DNA of 64,000 nucleotides from Apostichopus japonicus. Taxonomy: Eukaryota > Echinodermata > Holothuroidea > Aspidochirotida > Stichopodidae. The stretch is from positions 9,834,764 through 9,898,763 of the forward strand of contig NC_092583.1 of assembly GCF_037975245.1 (NCBI RefSeq), in the 5' to 3' direction. The position numbers and the translations under genes were made by a program. Shown here in pieces: positions 53,551 through 64,000 of this stretch. Position 1 is the first letter of the stretch. Each line of letters begins with the position of its first letter. The notes beneath the pieces are model-generated. The model was given only the letters and a program-made list of their open reading frames with translations, ran no database searches and was not told the DNA's origin.

Positions 53551-56132
53551 CTACTCAATTACATAATGTACATCCTTTCAAGTTAATTATCCTTTATTGT
53601 TTGTTTGTATGGGAAAGACTGATATGAACTGATGTGAACTATGTACAACATTTAAAGAAGTGAAAGTGCACTTCGTGCTTGCTCTTCCAGGAACATGCTA
53701 ACATAGCCTAATATGTATATCATTTATATGAAACTACTGTGTAAACATGTTGATATAATGTACAACTTCTTATATAGCAACGACCTTGCCGTCAACAAAG
53801 TTAAAACACTTGAACAGCAGGTACGCAGTGTTCTTCTATTCAACCTTCTTGTAGCAAATGTGGCAAGGATCCAATAAGCCTGTTGAGTAAGTAATCCCTT
53901 TTCATGTTAGTTAGAGGTCAAAGGTCAATTTATGTCAATTGAGACCTAGGCACTATAATTCCAAAGTTCAGTTTGGTTGGCCTCGATACATGGTATGTAA
54001 TCATATGCACATACACACACACACACACGCACACGCACACGCACAAACAGGCTCATGACATCAACGTTGCAAATCTATAGATTCCTTTTGCCTTCAGCAA
54101 AAAGAATAAAACTGACGTATGTATTTCATTAAAACAAAGTTTCTTCTATTTTAAAATTCTCTTTTGTCTTTTAAGTGAACCTTGTAACCATGGCAATTAT
54201 CTCTTCGGTTACCATCTCTTTTGGTAGGTAGTGAGACTTGCAGAATTGATGTAAACAATGGTAAAAATAACTGCACAAAAAATGACTTTGATAATCCCCT
54301 GGGAAGAAAATCACATTATTTTTGACACACATCCATATATAGATCTGCACATTTTCCTTGTCAGGAATAACAGAAATCAACAGGTTTAACAAGGAAAGCT
54401 GGGGAGGGATTATTAATAGCAACCTTTCTCACCTTATGAATAACAATATTAATGAGGTTGATACTCATTCCTCACATCATTCTGCGACAACACCTTTGTC
54501 CACTGGGATTCAGTTTTCCATTGTCAAACCAAAGGGGTAGACCCCAGGGGAATGGGTGAGGGAAAGGGTGGGGGGATTAGTATCATATACTTTAACATCC
54601 ATTCAACCCTATCTCTTTGAACATTTTCAAACATTTCTGTGCTTCTATTTTGCCTTTTAACTCACTCTTTTAAAATAGCTAACAACCATCTATAAAAGAA
54701 ACATTATTTTCTAAGTGTCAATAGCTAAAAAGGACACAACTATGGGACAGAAAATACATGCAAACTATCATTTTGATTGATGATGATATAGTTAGGAAGG
54801 TTTACAGACCTTAATTCTTAGGAATCAACGTCTTACATTTCCCTACCAGCACTAACAGCAGTGCAGTACTTTGCATCAACTGTATTACCAAGAATGGTGG
54901 GGCTCTTTCCTATTTAGAAGTTTTCACACTGATGATGGGCATACTGAGGGCAGCATTGCACAACTCACAGAGTGTAAGCGCTTCAACTTTTGCTGGTGCT
55001 ATTGGTAACAAACCCTTCTTCTTTTTGTGATCCACCATGTTTCTTTCAATAACATAAGGACAACTGCATTGCAACATCAACAAAAAGCAGCTGGTATGTA
55101 TTGAATGAAGTAGAGATTCTGTAGGATTTGATGTTAAAACTTCATCATCATGCAGATAGTTAGCCTGTCTAGTGAAGTTTTTTTTTTTATTCACATAACA
55201 ATTTTTTTTTTTGACATTACAATTTTTAGATTTTCAATTGTGGCATTTCCACATGATTAGTATTGTATAAAGCAGGGTTGGTCAGAAGAACAATTTTATA
55301 CGAGATTTAGAAATCCTTCTTTACTTCCTATTTTAACGATTTATATGGCGAATATCATATTAATAGAATGCAGCTAGCTTTGAATAAAACTTTGTGCTTG
55401 TGAAAGAGGCAGCCACAAATTTGCATATGAGATCTGGCACAATCTCATTCTTCTTGAAAAATTTTGCTTTAAATCAAGGTATACCTACTTTGACCTCTTC
55501 TGCTGACCTTAAAACTTTCCAAATCTTGTCATCATTATTCATACCATTTTAGTCCAGCTACAAACTGTTGAAATAACCTTTATCACTTACACTGTTTAGA
55601 AGAAATAGCACTTACAAGATTTTCAGTTTGACCCCCCCCTGTTGACCTTTGACCTGCATGCCAAATATAGGTTTTGTAATAGTCATACTAGATAAGCCAC
55701 ATGTCAAATATGAGCTGGGCTACTCCTTCCCTATCTTGAGCATATTTAGAAGGTTGCATCACACACATATATACATGCATATTTATTTCACGGCATAGTA
55801 ACACAAAAACACAAAATAGTTACAGATATATACTATTCTTTGAAGAAAACCTTACGCACCAAACATCTTGACAGTGACATAAGTTCAAACCGGGAAAATC
55901 TGTCAACGAATTTTGGTAGTATCATCCTCCTTTTTTTGTTTTTTCTTTTTTTTGCTTAACCTGTTCCTAATTTGAAGTAATCTTCAGCTGCCAGAGAGTG
56001 ACACTGGTCTGATAGCTACAAGGTTCGGTATTACTTGCAGAGTACAAAACAGATCTAACAATCTAAATCTCCACTTGCCTTAGGAGTGCATCGAAAAAAA
56101 GAAAGAAGAATAAAAAATCATAAAACACATAC
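53551..56132. other. No firm gene; (CA)n at 54010-54050
   Basis: 54055-54110 after the (CA)n resembles 33555-33600. Minus-strand ORFs at 54171-54422 and 54910-55194 (including HKKKKGLLPIAPAKVEALTL) have no recognised family. Confidence 0.35.
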
Positions 56133-56204
56133 CTTCAAATCAGATATGGAACTCCCCACCAAATCTACTCCGTGAAGTATTAGGCATGGATACGAAGAAT
56201 CCAC
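56133..56204 (-). CDS. Candidate host exon A (72 nt)
   Basis: The minus-strand 3' splice site TTTATCTTTTCGTCCCTACAG and donor TTTGAAG|GTATGTG are both good. The 72 nt are 24 whole codons: VDSSYPCLILHGVDLVGSSI SDLK. A second frame (GFFVSMPNTSRSRFGGEFHI) is open for 21 codons before a stop near the donor. The phase-0 end is what candidate exon B requires at its start. Not recognised as any family. The spacing to B is about 17 kb, so a direct junction is unproven. Confidence 0.4.
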
Positions 56205-56482
56205 CTGTAGGGACGAAAAGATAAAGAAATATGATCGAAGGAAACGCCAAAGGTTATAACTGCATGCTGAAAGGGATATCACGTGGCAGACATTTTTAAT
56301 ACTTTTGAAAAAATATTTCAGACCGTGTTTTTAGTTGGAGAGCTCCATTTTTAATATCTCATGATGTTTGATTCATTGAAATGTATTTATAAATAAACCT
56401 ATGTTGGACTTGCTTAACCCTCCATTACTCCAGAAAATGACAACAGGTGGTGATCTGTGAGGTCAACGTGGCATCGAAAGCT

Positions 56483-57106
56483 TTAAAGCAGCATTTTGCG
56501 TTGGGTCGCTTTTTTCCACTTTTTTAACATGTGCATCGATTTTTTTACATGTATCAATCATAAAACAGCTATCTAAGATACCATCCAAGTTTCACCCTGC
56601 CAAGAGCGTTAATTAGCGAGTAATTAACGATTTATGTCGATAAATGAGAAGAGTGTCCTCGACAAATTTCACAGTTAAAATTAATCGCATACAATTCCGC
56701 CAAACCCACTAGTTTGAATTCAACCAATCAGAGATGCAGGTTTAGTTATGAGCCGTTGCTAAAAATAGATTCAAGACTTCGCGTTGGTTGTACCAGGGAG
56801 TTGTTATGCAACTCCCTGGTACAACTGCCATATAGACTGTACACAAATCAAGCGTGGTGTTATATTACGTATCTGTCAATGACGTTCGTAGTGTTTAAAT
56901 ATTCATATTATGGGCGAGGTTTATTGGGTTCCCAACGGAAAATATCTTGGAGAACAACAAAGTTGAAAGTTGCAAATTTTTCGACTTTTATGCCACCATT
57001 TGAAGTAAAATATAAATAGATTAGCTAGTTATGTATGTCGTTATGGCAAAGTGGAATCAGTGAGGTTGAGAAAAATCATAGAAAAGGACGCAAAATGCTG
57101 CTTTAA
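56483..57106. mobile_element. TTAA-flanked TIR element, family 2 (about 620 bp)
   Basis: TTAAAGCAGCATTTTGCGT at the left (56483) and ACGCAAAATGCTGCTTTAA at the right (to 57106) are exact inverted repeats with TTAA at each end. The sequence differs from the 8095/25829/62740 family, but the TTAAAG-type ends are alike. The interior holds a perfect hairpin (56787-56825). An ORF across it (56714-57019) has no transposase features. Confidence 0.88.
56787..56825. repeat. Perfect 17-bp hairpin, 5-nt loop
   Basis: GTTGTACCAGGGAGTTG, loop TTATG, CAACTCCCTGGTACAAC. It is at the middle of the 56483-57106 element. Confidence 0.97.
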
Positions 57107-57640
57107 ACTCTCATCTCTTATAATAATCTAGTTAATTCTGGCTGATTTATTCTTGCAATGTGGTTGGTACATCTGTCAATATTCTCTCTATATTTGGCAT
57201 TTAGTGACCCTGGTTTTTTTTTTCCTGGGTTTTTCCCCTTTTTGTCTATACCCCCCACCCCTTTCTTCCCCTAGTTTTTGGTAGTACTATGAATTCCCTC
57301 GATGGATAATGATTTAGAGGCTATGAAGGCATCAAGAAGAAAAAAAAGCAAAAAAAACATTTTCAGCTCAATTTTCATGATGACATCAATCACTCAGGCT
57401 GTTGACACACCACAGATGGAAAGCAGAATATCACCAATGTTGTCAAACACATACATCTTTGTAATAAAACCAAAATGCTATGAGGATGTACACTTCCATT
57501 GTAAGGATGAAAACCAGTTTCCAGCAGCTTTCTTTAAGGAATGAATCAACTTAAGCCACCAGAATTCCCCTACCAGGCTTGCCTTTTGCAAATTGGCCAC
57601 AGACAAATTTTTACGGGTTTTGTTGTGCTACTGAAAAAAG
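57107..57640. other. No gene recognised
   Basis: A Lys-rich open frame (57302-57544) has no recognisable family; a C/T-rich tract lies at 57230-57275. Confidence 0.35.
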
Positions 57641-57839
57641 GACTTTGTTACTGCGTATCAGAAAGGAGAAACTGCAACAGCTGCACAAGAAATCTTCTGC
57701 AACAAAGGCTGAATCAATGTCGATTGTAAAACTTTAGTGCCTATTGTGAGAAACTGCACAGCATAAAAGTTTTCATCTATGCAGCTTGGCTGCAGGATGC
57801 TGCAGCCCCCATCGGCATCATTCTTTTTGACACAGTACC
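57640..57839 (+). mobile_element. GCAGCC-TIR family, partial copy
   Basis: AAACTGCAACAGCTGCACAAG, AAGGCTGAATCAATG, CTATTGTGAGAAACTGCACAG, GCAGCTTGGCTGCAGGATGC and the terminus TTCTTTTTGACACAGTACC match the right half of the 53083 element in order. The left terminus was not found. Confidence 0.75.
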
Positions 57840-57980
57840 TTTACCCTTACAGATACAAGCGACCCGACAGACTGTAATAACAGCTAAAATGTAATTGCTT
57901 TTCGATTTTCCCCTACCTCCCCCTCCCTTCCCCCCTCCCTTCCCTTCCCCCTGTCCCCTTTTTCTTGTGTTGTGTTTCAG

Positions 57981-58198
57981 ACTTTCTTTCCAGCATTCAG
58001 CGATTCAATTGGTTACTGACTATTATCCTCGTTCTTGAATGTTTGTGTTTTTGCGTACTTTTGAGCCCTAGACTACCACATACACCCATGTCACATCACA
58101 TACCTCATACAAGTGAGCAGGTTGTTGTGTCTGGAATAGTTTGCAAGATCATAGCAGTCGATTGTAAAATAACAAACATTAATGATGTCAAGCACTAA
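57981..58198 (+). CDS. Possible terminal exon, membrane-segment ORF
   Basis: A 70-nt C/T tract ending TGTTGTGTTTCAG (to 57980) precedes 72 open codons: DFLSSIQRFN, then the hydrophobic WLLTIILVLECLCFCVLLSP (a plausible membrane segment), then a polar tail ending TNINDVKH and a stop. AATAAA occurs within about 40 bp after the stop (near 58221) and again shortly after, as in a final exon with a short 3' UTR. No family is recognised and no upstream exon was found, so chance remains possible. Confidence 0.3.
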
Positions 58199-58244
58199 GA
58201 CCTTCAAAGGACATCATGTTGAATAAAGATCAAATAAATTTGTT

Positions 58245-59790
58245 TTAACCAGCTTTATCATTAACAAGATTTTCATACTATCTTTATACCAGATATTTAA
58301 TGTTTATGATTGGCAAAGGACGACTAGAAAACAATTGAACAATTTAGAAAGACAAATGCCAAAGTGGAAAAAAAAAATGGTCTCTTCTTACTTTGTAGAA
58401 CATTGCAGTCGGTTGACCTGCTCTATAACTGTGCCAATAACCGGCATATATATTAAACATTCATAAATATTTCTTTCAAAATATTAAAAACATTACAATT
58501 GGATAATGCTTGGATAAAACACAAGAGACTATATATAGCGTCATCCACCATTGAGAATCAGCCCCTTGGAAAACAAAACTTAATGTAAATACTAAAAGGC
58601 CCCTTGGAAAATGGGTACCAGAAAATATAACCACTGCTGGGTTTTTTCTTTCTTATTTCTTTCTTATTTACAAATTTTGAGGTTACTGGAGATTATAGTC
58701 CCCCTGTGGATCTGATAAATAATAAACTTCTTGGTTTCAGTTGACACTTTTAAGTATATTGTCATAGGAAGAACTTAAATTCTGGATATGAGATAAATTT
58801 CTATAAAACCAAATAATTTGGTCAAGTTGATGGGGGGAGTTGGTTGTACAGTGAGACAAAGGACTGTATGCAAATAGGCCTAAAAGGCTGAAACGATTCT
58901 CTCAATCATTGGTAGTTCGGTGAGAGTTTTTATCAGGAAGATGAAATTAGTCAGGTAGGAAGTTCACTGCTTGCCCCCCTGACATTCCTAAACCTATTCC
59001 GATTACAATTCTTATATAAAAATTGACGAAACTAGAAACAACCCTTTGGTTCTTTTATCTTCTTCAAATGAAACAATAATTATCAATTTTCAAAAAATTT
59101 GCCTGCCAAAGGAACATTTTCATGCAGACATATTTGTAAAAAAAACTTTTGAAATGTCACCCGAGTTTGTTTCTATTCCTCGCCCGCCTGCCCGCCCAGC
59201 CACTACCCCCCCCCCCCTCTTGAGCCCACATTCCAGGAATGGATACAAACTCAGTGTCATTGCCTTTCAACCTAAATGATGATTTGCTAATTCATGGCAA
59301 AAAGGAATAAAATTCCATGGCAAAAAAAAGTACCTCATCATAAACATGTGATTGTGGGAATAATCATGACAACACTGAACAGAGGCATGTTTAAATTCTT
59401 CATGAGGGAATGAAGCTATGGCTTATAAAAGTGACAGAAATATTGTTCTTGTTTTGTGGACAACATTTTGCCAATTTTACAACAATTTTAAAGTACAATT
59501 TTTTTTTGTCATGTGTGTCAAGATTACATGTACACATTTTTAGAGTGTTAAACTCCCAAACGGATATATGCCTATAGGCTTTATAACGAGGGGCATCATA
59601 GCACATTTACAAGTATAAGCCTCTAAAAAGCCCAAGCATAAGTACTTTCAACATCTTGACTTTAATCTCTATACACTAGATTTCCCAAAAAGGTCCCAAA
59701 TATGAAAACTTTAGTACAAATCCAGATAACTGAAATTCCTCTTTCTACTCAAGACAGAGAAGAAGCAGAAACAAGGTGCAGCTGCAGCTC
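58245..59790. other. No gene recognised
   Basis: Unique AT-rich sequence; C10 run at 59208. No coding signals recognised. Confidence 0.4.
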
Positions 59791-59792
59791 CC

Positions 59793-59874
59793 CGGATTTG
59801 GCTCCCGGGGCTTCGCTCCCCGGCTTTGCTCCCCGGGCTTTGCTCCCCGGTCTTTGCTCCCCAGGCTTTGCCCC
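59793..59874. repeat. GC-rich tandem repeat, about 15-17 bp unit
   Basis: Five units of GGCTTTGCTCCCCGG (variants GGCTTCGCTCCCC, GGTCTTTGCTCCCC), an isolated GC-rich array in AT-rich surroundings. Confidence 0.92.
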
Positions 59875-59875
59875 C

Positions 59876-60787
59876 CCCCACACACTAGAAATCAGACTGA
59901 GATACATTCTATGGCATTAGAGTAGATCCTCCTTTCCGATCACTCTCTTTTATCCCCCCCCCTACATCCCTCCACCCCAAAAACATATCTGCAGCTTCCA
60001 GGGAATAGGTCCCACCACCCTGTGCATGCTCCTGGCCAATAACAATGATGTAATTATAAACCAACTTACTGTTCTAAATATTGCTCAACCAGTTTACCTG
60101 TTTACAGTTTCAAAACAGGCTAAGTTGGTTCCTGAATTGCTTGCGCTATACCCTCCCCCTGCCCCTTAAAAAATGATGAACCTGGGAGCCGATTGCTTTG
60201 GGATAGCATTAATGTTGTTAATTTCTTGAATGGATAACTGCTTGCAATTAACCCATCACTCTGTTTACTATTAAACATTACGAATTGAGAAGATTGGGGT
60301 ATAAACACAGTTTTTGATATTTCACACAAGGCTGCGACATATTTACCCTCGCTGTCTTCATAGCATGAACATTCTAGCCCAGTAATTCTGAATCTGTTTA
60401 TACTTATCATTATGTTTAAATAGTGTCACTTTCATGGATACCTGGGCTGTACCTTGAATTCTCAAACTCCTCAGAAAAGGTGAATTTTACTAAATGCGAT
60501 TAAATGATAAAATCAATGATTTTGACTTGACGTTGAGACTGACGTCAAACAAGTCAAGCAATCGCTTCTTTTACGGAGAAAAAGTATGATCGGAAATCTT
60601 ATAAGTATGGCATATAATTTCAACCTGGACAACCTCTCTGAACCATTTGAACTCAACATCATTTGGAAAGATGCAAGTGATAGTTGTGCAAATTACAGCT
60701 CCCTGTGTGCTTTGTCCGCAAAAAATAACAGTGAAGAATACAGAGATGCAAATATATACCAGTTTATTTGCCATTGTATATAACTAT
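59876..60787. other. No gene recognised
   Basis: Minus-strand ORF 60120-60410 (ECSCYEDSEGKYVAALCEIS) is unrecognised. No splice signals of quality were seen. Confidence 0.35.
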
Positions 60788-61220
<433 letters not shown>

Positions 61221-61231
61221 GAAATATATGT

Positions 61232-62212
61232 AGTGTTGCTCTGATAACCCTTTGTGATATCGGTATCAGCCGATATTTGAAACATCTCCAGCATTATCGG
61301 CCTCATTGCCGATAACGGCAAATTAATATTGAACATGTGTCTTCACAACACAGCCAGTCAGGCAACTTAACATTACGTACATAGCAGTCTATGTCGCGGG
61401 TTAAAGCAAATTTCACCAGTTTGGCGCACTATTACACAATTGAACGCAATCTTGGCAAGAATCCAAGAAAATTCTTGCACAATCAAAGTTATGAACATGG
61501 CATATTCAGACATATTCAGACATACTCACAATGCACCTGGCATAATGAACATGGCATATTCAGACATACGAACAATGCACCGCTCAAACACAATGCAACT
61601 TATGTAGGGGGTGGAAAACCTTTTGAAAATACTGTTTATGTCTACTGTAGTAGCCTATCACACTAACATGTACAGTGTTTCTGAGGCTCCACTGAGAATA
61701 AAAGTTATAACCCCCTACTAAATCATTCCAAAAATTATCTGAAGTGTTGCTCTGATAACCCTTTGTGATATCGGTATCAGCCGATATTTGAAACATCTCC
61801 AGCATTATCGGCCTCATTGCCGCCGATAACGGCAAATTGATATTGAACATGTGTTTCACAACACAGCCAGTCAGGCAACTTATCATTACGTACATTGCAG
61901 TCTATGTCGCGGGTTAAAGCAAATTTCACCAGTTTGGCGCACAATTATACAATTGAATGCAATCTTGGCAAGAATCCAAGAAACTTTTTGCACAATCAAA
62001 GTTATGAACATGGCATATTCAGACATACGAACAATGCACCGCTCAAACACAATGCAACTTATGTCGGGGGTGGAAAACCTTTTGATAATACTGTTCATAA
62101 CTACTGTAGTAGCCTATCACACTAACATGTACAGTGTTTCTGAGGCTCCACTGAGAATAAAAGTTATAACATGTTGAAACCCCCTACTAAATCATTCCAA
62201 AAATTGTCTATC
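61232..62212. repeat. Tandem duplication of the hAT left arm, offset 511 bp
   Basis: 61232-61742 and 61743-62212 are near-identical (GTTGCTCTGATAACCCTTTG through CCCCCTACTAAATCATTCC). Copy 1 carries about 50 extra bases, a local duplication of ACATGGCATATTCAGACATA. Copy 2 has an extra ACATGTTGAAA near its end. Confidence 0.95.
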
Positions 62213-62739
62213 TTTTAAGAAGCTGCAATGAGTATCATGGAGGCAGTTTGTTAGAACATCAATGACTGATGAAAAGATTGTATTTGAGAATCAAGTTTGC
62301 GTATCACAATTTGTTGCTGGTTGGTTTACGAATATTTCAAAACTCAAAGGACTTGCTGTTTTTGGCTAGTGTTAGTTGTTAGTATAGCCAGCTAATGGTA
62401 GGATATAATTTTATATGGAAAATAAAAAATTGAAGAAAAATGTTTACGTTCTGGTTCTGGTAAACACAAGGCTAGTAAAAGTTCTTAGCCAGGATGCGCT
62501 TATATGTTTTTTCTACCTGAAATCAGTTTATTCATCAAATGATGTCATCTTTTTTAACATTTTTGCTAGGTAATTTGTGGCTCCATTTGACAACAGTTTG
62601 TATATAAGACTTGCAACCTAAGTGTCGGTCAAACAGAGTAACGAATCACTCAACAGAAGTTACAGGAAGGATGGGCTTGTGTTTTTCCCAACAATAAAAT
62701 GCTAGCAAACAGTTACATACATATCAACTTGGTGGTTCA

Positions 62740-63104
62740 TTCAAAGGCATTGAAGACTCGCCCCAAACCGTGTGCCGCCCTCTGTAAAAAAAACTTACTG
62801 TTGCTTGCAAGTGAAGTTTTCTTCTTGTGGCTACAAAATGCAGACAGTAATGAAACGTGATATTTTGTTATCTTTTACCTGGACCTCAGATGTCCATCGC
62901 TGCTATGTACACTGTGTTGTGGGTATTGACCGTAGCTGCATGTATTGACTGTACATTAGTGTCTAATTACCGACGGTAGCAAGCTGTGTGTGTATTTTCT
63001 GGGATCGATGGTGGTGTCGAACACTTCTGTCACACCTCATTCAAAACTAGGTCAGATTACCGGCATCAGACGTTTCTTTGTGCGCGAGTCTTCACTCCCT
63101 TTAA
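62740..63104 (-). mobile_element. TTAA-flanked MITE, copy 3 (inverted, nested)
   Basis: Opposite orientation to copies 1 and 2. It begins TTCAAAGGCATTGAAGACTC (TTAA mutated to TTCA) and ends GTCTTCACTCCCTTTAA at 63104. It lies inside the hAT-like element and so inserted after it. Confidence 0.88.
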
Positions 63105-63356
63105 CAGAGGTTAGGACTAGTGTTAGAGAATACACAAATATTCCGCAAATGAGTGTTTTATAGGTGGTTACTGTTTATCAGTCGTGCAACCGAAAAAAAC
63201 TTACGATAGCCGTTGATAATTTTGATACTTTATGTATTAATGCATGACTTAAAGTGCGATTTAATTCTGTTTGTTAAAAAATATTGTTATCCTTATTGGT
63301 GTTAGGCCGATATCGGGATTGGAATATCAGCTATACCTGCACAACACTATACATGT

Positions 63357-64000
63357 GATGTAACAAGTAAATTCAATTCAAAGTTGAATCTAGTCATTGC
63401 CAGCAATTTTCCTTTGTTAACCATGACTCGAGTCATGGAACCGATTCTCTGCATTATTATCTCTATGCATGGAAGAACTTAACTAATTGTATGAGTCACT
63501 ACATGTTTGCAATCTAGCAATGACTCATTATATAACAATATATAGCCTATATATATATATATATCAATATATATATATGGGCCTTTACACAGTAAACCAA
63601 CACGAAAATCAACACATGCAGTTTTCAGTATTGAAATTGGTATTTTCTTTGTTCTATTAGGATGAGTGCTAGTTATTTGAAGCAGAGAGATAGCATAGAA
63701 AGTTTCAACATCCTACTTGAATTTTGAAATTTTGGTCCATTGGAATCCTATGGGAAAAATAACGGGCGAACATTGACATACACCAGAAATATATAACGGT
63801 TGTAACACATTGACATACATCACATGGCAGGCAATTTTTCATAAAGTTTAAAACATATAGTCTTGGACATTTTCCTATGATGGCATATAGTCATACCTGC
63901 CACACAACCAAACGAGAGCAATAGGTGATGCATATCAGGCTTAGTAGCGCATGAAATAGGTAACGGTCGAACAGTATGTCAAAAATGTTTGACCGTTATA
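63357..64000. other. No gene recognised
   Basis: A TA tract at 63549-63580. Short repeated phrases near the window end (GGTAACGGTCGAAC.GT, ACATTGACATACA twice near 63771 and 63808) suggest the start of another repeat cut by the window edge. Confidence 0.4.

Larger units (their letters stand above)
61232..63348. mobile_element. Composite hAT-like element, 2.1 kb
   Basis: The left end AGTGTTGCTCTGATAACCC and right end CTATACCTGCACAACACT are short inverted repeats (AGTGTTG...CAACACT), with further GATATCGG..TATCAGCCGATAT / GGCCGATATCGGGATT blocks just inside. Flanking octamers ATATATGT (61224-61231) and ATACATGT (63349-63356) match at 7 of 8. TIRs of the A/CAGTGTTG type with 8-bp target duplications are typical of hAT elements. 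The left approximately 500 bp is duplicated in tandem and a TTAA MITE is nested near the right end. No transposase domain is visible. Confidence 0.78.

Noticed and set aside
53169-53558. 129-codon minus-strand ORF as a transposase
   Set aside because: It spans the GCAGCC-TIR element, has no DDE/DDD-type or zinc-finger motifs, and is not preserved in the other copies.
61391-62177. ORFs in the hAT-like element as a hAT transposase
   Set aside because: No hAT dimerisation or BED motifs; the same short peptides appear twice only because the DNA is duplicated.

Overview
The window looks like eukaryotic, metazoan nuclear DNA. It is AT-rich, has no operon-like gene packing, and is crowded with microsatellites, minisatellites, short terminal-inverted-repeat (TIR) elements, tRNA-derived SINEs and 5'-truncated non-LTR and Penelope-like retroelements. 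The mixture would suit a marine invertebrate deuterostome such as an echinoderm, but that is inference; no conserved host gene identifies the species. No rRNA gene, intact tRNA gene, CRISPR array or long host ORF is visible.

Layout. 1-2340 is a satellite with a 181-bp unit. 2.4-13.4 kb holds two LINE 3' ends (2893-3330 and 10157-10610), a 432-bp direct duplication, a hAT-like MITE with a perfect 8-bp target duplication (5416-5766), a TTAA-flanked MITE (8095-8454), a 22-bp minisatellite, and a 42-nt minus-strand exon coding a C2-domain-like segment (7953-7994). 13.4-28 kb holds three copies of one SINE family, a Penelope-type tail at 18.26 kb, a hAT MITE with a perfect 8-bp target duplication (21592-21962), a second TTAA MITE and a large foldback (26.63-27.05 kb). 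29.06-31.96 kb is a Penelope-like element with a reverse transcriptase and a GIY-YIG endonuclease, both broken, between inverted terminal repeats that each carry a hammerhead-like motif. 32.0-32.58 kb is the 3' part of a second, different Penelope-like element on the minus strand.

33-43.6 kb has more TIR elements, a LINE 3' end, another SINE, a 23-bp minisatellite, and two minus-strand candidate exons (35111-35249 and 38673-38814) whose codon phases fit each other. 45.7-51.4 kb has minisatellites with 74-, 28- and about 64-bp units. 52.69-53.01 kb is a palindrome-rich foldback, followed by a TIR element. 56.48-57.1 kb is a third TTAA-flanked element with a 17-bp perfect hairpin. 61.2-63.35 kb is a composite hAT-like element with a duplicated left arm and a nested TTAA MITE.

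The host coding content is best read as scattered exons in long, repeat-filled introns. The supported exons (A 56133-56204, B 38673-38814, C 35111-35249, D 7953-7994) all lie on the minus strand. B and C are phase-compatible with each other, and A with B, so one long minus-strand gene is possible. C does not splice in phase directly to D. Most other open frames are simple-repeat artefacts or chance.
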